Program-made: the position numbers and the translations under genes
In this document: positions 1 to 5,254 of the stretch, piece by piece
Position numbering within the stretch: position 1 is the first letter of the stretch
How the letters are laid out: every line of letters begins with the position of its first letter
Notes under the pieces: generated by a model
Told to the model about the DNA's origin: nothing
Database searches by the model: none
Seen by the model: only the letters and a program-made list of their open reading frames with translations
Source: Thermoanaerobacteraceae bacterium
GTDB lineage: Bacteria > Bacillota > Desulfotomaculia > Desulfotomaculales > Ammonificaceae
Assembly (NCBI GenBank): GCA_030016455.1
Contig: JASEJH010000131.1
Coordinates: 1 to 5,254, forward strand
Direction of reading: 5' to 3'
Length of the DNA stretch: 5,254 bases

Positions 1-190
1 CAACCGCCCGCCCGGAAAAATACGAGTCGAGTAAACCGGCCAGCGCTTCACCCCAGGCCGGCGTAACACTCCCGCCCGGGACGGTCTTCGGCAGCGCCGC
101 GGCGCCGGGAAGCAACAGCCGGAACAGTCCGCGCTCGCTCCAGTACGCCGTAAAAACACCGGCCGGAAGCTCAATCCGTTGCGTCGCCAT
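1..190 (-). CDS. Probable methylated-DNA--protein-cysteine S-methyltransferase (Ogt/MGMT-like), N-terminal part only
   Basis: An open frame starts at ATG 190-188 and runs 63 codons off the left edge. The peptide begins MATQRIELPAGVFTAYWSER, continues with GLFRLLLPG and ends near LLDSYFSGRAV. The pattern of a short strand, an 'ERGL..L.LP' segment and an 'L..YF.GR.V' helix is what the N-terminal ribonuclease-like domain of Ogt/MGMT looks like. Those enzymes move alkyl groups from O6-alkylguanine to their own cysteine in a one-use repair reaction. The diagnostic PCHR active site would lie about 70-90 residues further on, outside the window, so the family call is inference from weak similarity. 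The start overlaps the last 20 bases of the Lon-like gene in another frame, and a purine-rich GGGGAAGG lies just upstream of ATG, so translational coupling is likely. The absence of stops and the G+C-rich third positions support real coding. Confidence 0.6.
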   Translation of the reverse strand, partial: MATQRIELPAGVFTAYWSERGLFRLLLPGAAALPKTVPGGSVTPAWGEALAGLLDSYFSGRAV

Positions 191-2600
191 TCGCCTTCCC
201 CTTGGCCCCGCCACCCTTTTCCTCTTTCTCCTTCTCGGCCTTGAGCTGCGCCGCCATCTCTTTCAGCCGCGCCGCGACCTTGCCGTGAATGGTGCCTTCC
301 GGGAAGGAGCCGTCGGGGCCGCGTTCCCCGGCGGGAACACCCGTCAAAATCTCGATTCCTTCGTCGACGTGTTTCACCAGGTAGATGTGGAAGCGTCCTT
401 CTCTTACGGCCTCCACCACGTCCTCCCGGAGCATCAGGTTTTCCCTGTTTGCCGCCGGGATGAGCACCCCCTGCTCTCCCGTGAGTCCCTTTGCCCGGCA
501 AACGTCAAAGAAGCCCTCTATCTTTTCGTTTACCCCCCCGATCGCCTGGATTTCGCCCTTCTGGTTAACCGAACCGGTGACGGCCAGGTCTTGCCTCAAA
601 GGAACACCGGAGAGGGCCGAAAAAAGTGCGTAAAGCTCTGCGCTCGAAGCGCTGTCCCCCTCGATGCCTTCATAGCTCTGTTCGAAAACGAGCCGCGCGG
701 CCAGGGTCAGCGGGGCCTCGGCGGCGTATTTTTCGGTCAGATAACCGGTCAGGATAAGTACCCCTTTGGTGTGAATCCGTCCGCCGAGTTTCGCCTCCCG
801 CTCAATGTCGATCACACCCTCTTTCCCGGCCGCAACCGTCACCGTGATCCGCTGCGGTTTCCCAAAACTGATATCTCCGAGGCTTAAAACCGACAACCCG
901 TTGACCTGCCCTACTTTCGCCCCGGTGGTCTCGACCATGATCGTTCCCCGGACGATCATTTCCTGAATCCGCTCCTGGATCAAGTTCGACCGGTAGAAAC
1001 GCTCGTCGATTGCCCGCCGGACGTGGTCCGCCGTGGCGTAGTCGGCCCCCTCTTTGCGCGCGTAGTAACACGCCTCACGCACCACGTCCGCGATCTCCGA
1101 AAAGCGCGTGGCTAACTTGGTCTGGTCCTCCGCCAGCCGGGAACCGTATTCGACCAGCTTGGCGACCGCAGAGGCGTCCAGGTGCAGGAGCTTTTCCTTC
1201 TTGCAGAGCGTGCAGAAAAAGGCGGCATACTTCTGGACGTTCTCCGGCGTCCGGTCCATCCGCGTTCCGAACTCGGCCTTCACTTTGAAAAGCTCCTGAA
1301 AATCGGGATCGAAATGGTAAAGCAGATAGTAAAGCAGGGGATCCCCGAGCAGAATAACCTTGAGCTTCAAGCGAATCGGTTCCGGCTGGAGCGTCTTGGT
1401 CGTCAGGAAGCCCAGGCGCTCGGCAGCCTCCTCGATTACCACCTCGCGTTCCCGCAACGCCCGTTTCAGGCCGTCCCACGAAAACAGGTTGCGCAGGAGT
1501 TCCTCGACGGGAATCACCAGGTAGCCGCCGTTCGCCCTGTGGAGCGAACCCGCCCTGATCATGGTAAAGTCGGTGATTAGGGCGCCGAATACCGCTTCTT
1601 TCTCGATGCGCCCGATCAGGTTGTTGTAAGTGGGGTTATACTCCACCACCACGGGCGCTCCGGCGGTCTCGCTGTTATCCACGATCACGTTCACTTCGTA
1701 CCGGCGGAAGGGATCTTCTTTTGCCCAGGGGGGCGCGTGGCGCTCGGTTTCCCGCTCGCCCCGGAAAAGGCTCAGGTTGGACAGGATGTCGGCCTCGATC
1801 GCCTCCAGGTAAACCAGGACGGCCGGAAGGTCGGCGTACTTATCCCGTAACTCCTTCAGCAAGTGCCCGAGGACAAAGCGGGCGACGCGCTGGTCCAGGT
1901 CGCGCACCGCTTCGTGGGCCCGCCGCTCGATGTTCTGTACCTCCCGGAAAGTGCTGGCCACGTCCTCTTCGAGTTCCTCGCGCCGGCGGATGAGCTCCTT
2001 TTGCTTTTCCGGCGGCAGGGTGGCAAACTCCTTGTCCTTGACCGGCTCGCCGTCCACCACGGGGATGATGAAGAGCCCGGTGGGAGTGGGTTGAATCACA
2101 AAACCGGCTTCGGCGGCACGCTGGTTGAGTTCCGCGAAAAGCCGGTTGCGCTGGTTGGCAAAGGCTTCGACTGTCTCCTCCCGTTGCTTGGCGTACTCCT
2201 CGCTTTCGAAAGCCTTCGGGATCTCCCGGCGCGCCGCCGCAATGAACTCTTGCATGTCCCCGGCGAATAACTTTCCCTTCCCTGCGGGAAGCTCGATCGC
2301 CCGGGGGTTGTTGGGCTCCTTGAAGTTGTAAACGTAGCACCAGTCGGGCGGTGTCGGCTTTGTCTTCGCCATGCTTTCTAAGAAACTCTGTACCGCCGTG
2401 TTCTTGCCGGTCCCAGGGAGGCCGGCCACGAAGATGTTGAAACCCCGGTCGTCTATCTCCAGTCCGAACTCCAAAGCCCTTACCGCCCGCTCCTGGCCGA
2501 TGATGGCGTCAAGCGGCGCAATCTCGTCCGTCCGTGCGTAGCCGAGTTCCTCACCCGTACACACGGCCCGGACCTCTTCTGCCGTAGCACGCCACGCCAA
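171..2600 (-). CDS. Lon-like AAA+ ATP-dependent serine protease (AAA_32 / Lon C-terminal protease family)
   Basis: Predicted cytoplasmic ATP-driven protease of 809 residues, numbered from TTG 2600. Order of parts: a short N-terminal segment; 'IIGQERAVRALEFGL' leading into the P-loop GLPGTGKNT (about 60-68); a long charged, probably coiled-coil insertion (about 130-250); the family motif HRANGGYLVI (about 354-363); an AAA+ lid; and a Lon protease domain (about 541-756). The catalytic serine is in EGDSAS (Ser650) and the partner lysine in GGVNEKIEGFF (Lys693), the Ser-Lys dyad of peptidase family S16. The LonA substrate-binding N domain is absent, and the P-loop/insertion arrangement is that of the AAA_32 group rather than LonA or membrane-anchored LonB; no membrane helix is seen. 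The C-terminus is a Lys/Glu/Gly-rich tail (from about 776). The frame is open to TTG 2687 and includes ATG 2669, but both sit in or beside a sigma-A promoter. TTG 2600 has GGAG eight bases upstream and matches where homologues usually begin. The function is confident; substrates are unknown. Confidence 0.93.
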   Translation of the reverse strand: MAWRATAEEVRAVCTGEELGYARTDEIAPLDAIIGQERAVRALEFGLEIDDRGFNIFVAGLPGTGKNTAVQSFLESMAKTKPTPPDWCYVYNFKEPNNPRAIELPAGKGKLFAGDMQEFIAAARREIPKAFESEEYAKQREETVEAFANQRNRLFAELNQRAAEAGFVIQPTPTGLFIIPVVDGEPVKDKEFATLPPEKQKELIRRREELEEDVASTFREVQNIERRAHEAVRDLDQRVARFVLGHLLKELRDKYADLPAVLVYLEAIEADILSNLSLFRGERETERHAPPWAKEDPFRRYEVNVIVDNSETAGAPVVVEYNPTYNNLIGRIEKEAVFGALITDFTMIRAGSLHRANGGYLVIPVEELLRNLFSWDGLKRALREREVVIEEAAERLGFLTTKTLQPEPIRLKLKVILLGDPLLYYLLYHFDPDFQELFKVKAEFGTRMDRTPENVQKYAAFFCTLCKKEKLLHLDASAVAKLVEYGSRLAEDQTKLATRFSEIADVVREACYYARKEGADYATADHVRRAIDERFYRSNLIQERIQEMIVRGTIMVETTGAKVGQVNGLSVLSLGDISFGKPQRITVTVAAGKEGVIDIEREAKLGGRIHTKGVLILTGYLTEKYAAEAPLTLAARLVFEQSYEGIEGDSASSAELYALFSALSGVPLRQDLAVTGSVNQKGEIQAIGGVNEKIEGFFDVCRAKGLTGEQGVLIPAANRENLMLREDVVEAVREGRFHIYLVKHVDEGIEILTGVPAGERGPDGSFPEGTIHGKVAARLKEMAAQLKAEKEKEEKGGGAKGKANGDATD

Positions 2601-2608
2601 CGCCCTCT

Positions 2609-2615
2609 CTCCCTT
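2609..2615 (-). promoter_or_regulatory. Ribosome binding site deciding the Lon-like start
   Basis: On the minus strand AAGGGAG lies eight bases before TTG 2600-2598. Neither upstream candidate start, TTG 2687 or ATG 2669, has a comparable site: the bases before 2687 read TGGCATTTAGTC, and those before 2669 are only a GGCGGCGG run that abuts the codon. This favours the 809-residue product. Confidence 0.5.
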
Positions 2616-2658
2616 CGCGCAGTTTTTCAGCAGAATCCGCCACCGTTCATTACCTGCA

Positions 2659-2687
2659 ATTATATTCATCCGCCGCCCGACCGGCAA
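2659..2687 (-). promoter_or_regulatory. Sigma-A type promoter for the Lon-like gene
   Basis: Reading the minus strand, TTGCCG (2687-2682, four of six matches to TTGACA) is followed by a 17-base spacer and a perfect TATAAT (2664-2659). Transcription would begin near 2652, giving a leader of about 50 bases before TTG 2600. The spacing and the perfect -10 are directly visible; activity is inferred. The TTG of the -35 box is the same TTG that a longest-frame gene call would use as a start codon. Confidence 0.65.
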
Positions 2688-2717
2688 GACTAAATGCCAG
2701 GAAGAACACAGTGAAGG

Positions 2718-2758
2718 CCCGGCCGGGAATATAACGTCCCGAAGAAGGATTCGGCCGG
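2718..2758 (+). promoter_or_regulatory. selD upstream region with inverted repeats around a possible -10 box
   Basis: TATAAC (2730-2735) is a five-of-six match to a -10 box reading toward selD, but no convincing -35 lies 16-19 bases upstream. It sits in the loop of a dyad, CGGGA (2724-2728) with TCCCG (2737-2741). A second, longer perfect inverted repeat pairs CCGGCCG (2719-2725) with CGGCCGG (2752-2758). These could be an operator or alternative leader structures. In G+C-rich DNA such dyads also arise by chance, so this is tentative. Apart from the lon-like promoter I see nothing else definite between the two genes. Confidence 0.25.
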
Positions 2759-2787
2759 TTCGCCGCGAAACTACACTGAAGACGGAA

Positions 2788-2795
2788 AAGGAGGT
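2788..2795 (+). promoter_or_regulatory. Ribosome binding site of selD
   Basis: AAGGAGGT, a near-complete match to the 16S rRNA anti-Shine-Dalgarno sequence, ends eight bases before TTG 2803 when measured from AGGAGG. It fixes the selD start upstream of the in-frame UGA. Neither ATG 2827 nor TTG 2962 has such a site. Confidence 0.85.
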
Positions 2796-2802
2796 CCAGG
2801 AC

Positions 2803-2814
2803 TTGACGCGTCAA
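2803..2814. repeat. Perfect 12-bp palindrome over the selD start codon
   Basis: TTGACGCGTCAA equals its own reverse complement and begins exactly with the TTG initiation codon. It could be a protein-binding half-site pair or a small RNA hairpin limiting initiation. About one perfect 12-bp palindrome is expected by chance in a window this size, so only its placement is notable. Confidence 0.35.
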
Positions 2815-3849
2815 AAACTTACCGCCATGACCACCAGCGCCGGGTGAGCGGCAAAAATCGGGCCCGGGATTCTGGCCCGCCTGTTATCGAGGCTGCCGGC
2901 CGTCGCCGACCCGCGGCTGCTGGTCGGCATTGAAAACGCGGCCGACGCCGGGGTTTACCTGTTGACCGAGGACGTCGCCCTGATCCAGACCGTGGATTTC
3001 TTCACCCCGGTGGTTGACGACCCGTACCTGTATGGTCAAATCGCCGCCGCTAACTCCCTGAGCGACGTTTACGCCATGGGGGGGCAGCCGCTCACGGCAC
3101 TGAACATCATCTGCTACCCGACCGGTTGCGGGGATCTTGAAACGCTGGAAAGAATCCTGCTCGGGGGGGCCGAAAAGGTCCGTGAAGCAGGCGCCCTTCT
3201 TGTAGGGGGACACAGCGTCGAGGACAAAGAACCGAAATTTGGGCTGGCGGTCACCGGCATCGTCCACCCGGCAAGGCTCATTACTAACCGCGGGGCCCGG
3301 GAAGGAGACCGCCTGGTTCTGACCAAGCGCCTGGGAACCGGCGTCATCAGCACCGCCCTGAAGGCCGACCTGGCCCCACCGGAGACGGTTGCAGAAGCCT
3401 GCCAGGAGATGGCGGCGCTCAACAAAGACGCAGCAGCAGCAATGCAGGAAGCGGGCGCTACCGCCTGCACCGACATCACCGGATTCGGGCTGCTGGGACA
3501 CGCGCTGGAGCTGGCCCGCGCCAGCCAGGTCCACCTGACCATCGATGCGGCAGCGGTACCGCTCCTCCCCGCAGCGAGGGAACTGGCCGCGTCGGGTTTC
3601 CTCCCCGCAGGTGCTTACAGTAACCGCGACTATGCAGCCCCCTGCGTATCCTTCGACCGGGACGTTCCGCAAGTCCTGCAGGACTTACTGTACGATCCCC
3701 AAACCTCGGGCGGACTGTTGATCGCCGCGCCGTCCGAGCGCATTAACCTGTTACTGAAGACGCTTAGGGAACGCGGCGTTGCTGCCGCCGTAATTGGTAG
3801 CGTGGCCGCCGGTCAACCTGGAACCATAAGGGTGGTTTACCGCGGGTAG
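2803..3849 (+). CDS. selD: Selenide, water dikinase (selenophosphate synthetase), selenocysteine-containing
   Basis: Makes selenophosphate from selenide and ATP, releasing AMP and phosphate, in the cytoplasm; this is the selenium donor for selenocysteine tRNA charging and for 2-selenouridine in tRNA. The product is 348 residues, normal for SelD, if UGA 2845-2847 is read as selenocysteine. It starts at TTG 2803, behind a strong ribosome binding site. The active-site segment reads TTSAG-U-AAKIGPGILARLL: U15 and K18 match the essential Cys17 and Lys20 of E. coli SelD. Downstream are metal/ATP residues D48, D65 in DFFTPVVDD and D88 in SDVYAMGG, then GGHSVEDKEP (from 135), DITGFGLLGH (224-233, D224) and DPQTSGGLL (298-306), all SelD hallmarks. 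The AIRS-family N- and C-terminal domains are both complete. A frame starting at TTG 2962 would drop 53 residues and the catalytic site. No selA, selB or tRNA-Sec is in the window; the gene stands alone, divergent from the Lon-like gene and convergent with the chemoreceptor. Identity is very secure, recoding nearly so. Confidence 0.96.
2845..2847 (+). other. UGA codon read as selenocysteine in selD
   Basis: The TGA is in frame with both the TTG 2803 start and the rest of selD. The protein sequence on both sides fits the SelD active-site loop, and the codon falls exactly where other SelD proteins have Cys or Sec, three residues before the conserved lysine. A random nonsense mutation would be unlikely to hit this codon alone while leaving the flanks intact. 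Confidence 0.92.
2859..2879 (+). promoter_or_regulatory. Bacterial SECIS-like hairpin in selD mRNA
   Basis: CGGGCC (2859-2864) pairs with GGCCCG (2874-2879), a six-base-pair G+C stem with a nine-base loop CGGGATTCT. The loop guanines at 2866-2868 are the 19th to 21st bases after UGA. In the E. coli fdhF SECIS, recalled from memory, the SelB-contacting loop guanines also fall about 19-20 bases after UGA. This geometry suits recruitment of SelB with selenocysteyl-tRNA. The stem lies within coding sequence, as is usual in bacteria. The structure is visible; binding is inferred. Confidence 0.7.
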
Positions 3850-3866
3850 GACACTTTACCGTCCTG

Positions 3867-3890
3867 AAAAAAGCCGGCCCTTTGGCCGGT
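3867..3890 (-). terminator. Intrinsic terminator of the chemoreceptor gene
   Basis: On the minus strand CCGGCC (3889-3884), loop AAAG and GGCCGG (3879-3874) form a six-base-pair G+C stem. One further wobble pair (3890/3873) leads, via a C, into six T residues (3872-3867). It lies about 50 bases past the chemoreceptor stop. Read on the plus strand, the same hairpin has no T tract after it but could still slow polymerase leaving selD. Confidence 0.8.
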
Positions 3891-3891
3891 C

Positions 3892-3915
3892 AGACCCACG
3901 GATCTTTCGGGTTTT
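3892..3915 (+). terminator. Weak candidate terminator after selD
   Basis: AGACCC (3892-3897) can pair with GGGTTT (3909-3914, including one G-U pair), with TTTT at 3912-3915 partly inside the stem. The stem is short and its loop is 11 bases, so it is a poor terminator by itself. It may act together with the stronger hairpin at 3874-3889 just upstream. Confidence 0.25.
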
Positions 3916-3937
3916 GCGTAAAACAAACAGGAAAGAG

Positions 3938-5254
3938 TTAAATCTTAAAGTGGGCTACCAGTTTTTGACCTTCTTCCGCCAGCTTGGCCAGCGCCTCGGC
4001 CGACGCCGAAACTTCCTGCGTCACCGCACTCTGCTCCTCGGCGGCAGCGGCTACGTTAGTGATCGCACCGGCAATTTCCTGCGCCGCCCTGCTGACTTCC
4101 TCTATACGCTCGGTTAAGTCTCGCACACTACCAATGATCATCCGGAACGAAGTTTCTGCCTTACCCACTACGCTGCTACCAGCCTGAACCAGCTTAGAAC
4201 TTTCCCCCATCGCGCTGACGGCGTGCTGCGTCCGATCCTGAATCGCTACGATGAGTTTCCGGATGTCTTCGGCCGCCTTCGCCGATTGCTCGGCCAGATT
4301 TCGCACCTCCTCGGCGACGACGGCAAAGCCCCGCCCGTGCTCGCCGGCCCGGGCCGCTTCAATCGCCGCGTTCAGCGCCAGGAGATTCGTCTGGTCGGCG
4401 ATCTGGGTGATCAGTTCCGTAATCTGGGTGATTTCCGCCGCCTTTTTGTTCAGTTCCTCTACCACCGCGCCCACGTTCTGCGTCGCGGTTTCTATCGCTT
4501 CCATCTGCTTCTTCACTTCGGTGAGATCCCGGCTTCCCTCCTCCGCCTTGGCCGATGCTTCCTGGGCCACCCGCACCACTCCCTGGACGTTCTCGCTTAC
4601 GTTTTCCACCGTTGTTGCAACCTCGCTGACGGTGCCTGCGGTTTCCGTGGCTCCCGCCGCCGTCTGCTCCATGTTCGCCGTGAGCTGCTCCGCCGAAGCC
4701 GCGAGAACATCCGCGTTTTTCTTAAAGCTGTGAATCATTTCCCGCAGCACTTCACCCAGGTCGTTAAGTGCGATTGCCACCAGCATGTATTCGTCGCGCC
4801 GGGGCGTGATCGCCTCTTTTGAAGCCAGGTTGCCCAGACCCAGTTGGTAAGCCTTCTCCTTCAAAATGGCGATCGGTTTGCCCACCTTGAAAGCCGGCGC
4901 CAGGGCCAGGCAGCCGCTTATAAACGTAGCGATACCGGCTACCACCAGAAAAGTCAGGAGAGAATCCACCCAAAAATACGTGGTTATGAGCGCTGCATCC
5001 AAAACCGCCAAAATCGGAAGGACAACGAAAAGTTCAAAGCGGACGAAAACCATATCGTGCCACCGGAGGCGGTTAATCTTGTGGTAGACGTCACACTTGA
5101 GGCAGGTAGCAAGCTTCTCTACAATGGAACCCTGCTTTTCACCGTGACACATTGTTCCGGCAATTCGCCAGCAACGGCGTCCCGCGTTCTGGGTAAATGC
5201 AGGGCACTTATTCTTGCGGTCCTCCGGACAATTCATGTAATCCCAGCATTTCAG
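3938..5254 (-). CDS. Methyl-accepting chemotaxis protein with N-terminal cysteine-rich two-CW domain (5' end outside the window)
   Basis: Membrane chemoreceptor that would control the CheA kinase through CheW; 438 residues are visible. Numbering from the in-frame ATG 5236: a Cys-rich module with C3, C11, C22-W23, C30 and CLKC (45-48); two hydrophobic helices (about 63-88 and 92-115) with only a few residues between them; a HAMP-like linker (about 118-170); then a long helical signalling domain. The highly conserved hairpin tip is at about 275-316 ([18 protein letters not shown], then [16 protein letters not shown]). The frame continues upstream of ATG 5236 as LKCWDY to the window edge. That adds the first 'CW' of the two-CW pattern, so ATG 5236 is most likely internal, and no ribosome binding site precedes it. 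There is no extracellular sensing domain, so the input is probably cytoplasmic or membrane-borne; the seven N-terminal cysteines suggest a metal or redox sensor (inference). No C-terminal CheR-tethering pentapeptide is seen (it ends HFKI). A terminator follows the stop. The chemoreceptor call is very secure; the ligand is unknown. Confidence 0.95.
   Translation of the reverse strand: MKCWDYMNCPEDRKNKCPAFTQNAGRRCWRIAGTMCHGEKQGSIVEKLATCLKCDVYHKINRLRWHDMVFVRFELFVVLPILAVLDAALITTYFWVDSLLTFLVVAGIATFISGCLALAPAFKVGKPIAILKEKAYQLGLGNLASKEAITPRRDEYMLVAIALNDLGEVLREMIHSFKKNADVLAASAEQLTANMEQTAAGATETAGTVSEVATTVENVSENVQGVVRVAQEASAKAEEGSRDLTEVKKQMEAIETATQNVGAVVEELNKKAAEITQITELITQIADQTNLLALNAAIEAARAGEHGRGFAVVAEEVRNLAEQSAKAAEDIRKLIVAIQDRTQHAVSAMGESSKLVQAGSSVVGKAETSFRMIIGSVRDLTERIEEVSRAAQEIAGAITNVAAAAEEQSAVTQEVSASAEALAKLAEEGQKLVAHFKI

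Noticed and set aside
285..887. Plus-strand open frame (200 codons) opposite the Lon-like protease domain
   Set aside because: It is antisense to the conserved Ser-Lys protease domain, with no ribosome binding site and no recognisable domain.
2845..2847. UGA as a nonsense mutation or sequencing error making selD a pseudogene
   Set aside because: It falls exactly on the Cys/Sec catalytic position with intact flanks, a correctly spaced hairpin and a strong upstream ribosome binding site.
2884..3672. Long minus-strand open frame (262 codons) opposite selD
   Set aside because: It is antisense to unmistakable SelD motifs, its translation is low-complexity and unlike any family, and it arises from G+C-rich codon bias.
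2962..3849. TTG 2962 as the start of selD
   Set aside because: It has no ribosome binding site and would remove the catalytic residue and conserved lysine. The upstream frame through UGA encodes clear SelD sequence.
3848..3865. AGGAC (3848-3852) / GTCCT (3861-3865) hairpin as the selD terminator
   Set aside because: It is a short five-base-pair stem that includes part of the stop codon and is followed on the plus strand by an A tract, not a T tract.
4223..4822. Plus-strand open frame (199 codons) opposite the chemoreceptor
   Set aside because: It is a mirror of the repetitive helical signalling domain, with an Arg/Leu/His-rich translation and no family resemblance.
5234..5236. ATG 5236 as the chemoreceptor start
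   Set aside because: The frame upstream is open to the window edge and encodes the first CW pair. The preceding bases (CTGAAATGCTGGGATTAC) contain no convincing ribosome binding site.

Overview
The window (about 60% G+C by eye) looks like a chromosomal segment of a high-G+C anaerobic Firmicute, in the Desulfotomaculum/Pelotomaculum/Moorella-type Clostridia. This is an inference from strong AAGGAGGT-type ribosome binding sites, a textbook sigma-A promoter, a selenocysteine-containing SelD, and a chemoreceptor carrying the cysteine-rich 'two-CW' module that I associate with those anaerobes. No rRNA, tRNA, CRISPR array, insertion sequence or phage gene is visible. Coding density is high; the only gaps are about 200 bp (2601-2802) and about 90 bp (3850-3937).

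Layout. (1) Positions 1-190, minus strand: the first 63 codons of a gene that runs off the left edge, resembling the N-terminal domain of an O6-alkylguanine-DNA alkyltransferase (Ogt/MGMT). Its start lies inside the end of the next gene, so the two are probably co-transcribed. (2) Positions 171-2600, minus strand: a large Lon-like AAA+ serine protease of the AAA_32/Lon_C type, distinct from classical LonA. Its frame stays open up to 2687, but a good promoter lies inside that extension, so I place the start at TTG 2600. (3) Positions 2601-2802: a divergent intergenic region holding the lon-like promoter and the selD leader. (4) Positions 2803-3849, plus strand: selD, selenophosphate synthetase, read from a TTG start through an in-frame UGA (2845-2847) that replaces the catalytic cysteine; a SECIS-like hairpin follows it. 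Conventional gene calling would lose the first ~53 residues, including the active site. (5) Positions 3850-3937: a convergent intergenic region with a clear minus-strand terminator. (6) Positions 3938-5254, minus strand: a methyl-accepting chemotaxis protein with a cysteine-rich N-terminal two-CW domain, two closely spaced membrane helices, a HAMP-like linker and a signalling domain. Its true start is beyond the right edge.

The genes do not form one pathway. The Lon-like protease and the alkyltransferase-like gene form one transcription unit suggesting protein and DNA maintenance. selD is apparently a single-gene unit supplying selenophosphate for selenoproteins, itself included. The chemoreceptor is an independent unit converging on selD. 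The most notable elements are the recoded selD start region and the cytoplasmic cysteine-rich chemoreceptor input domain.
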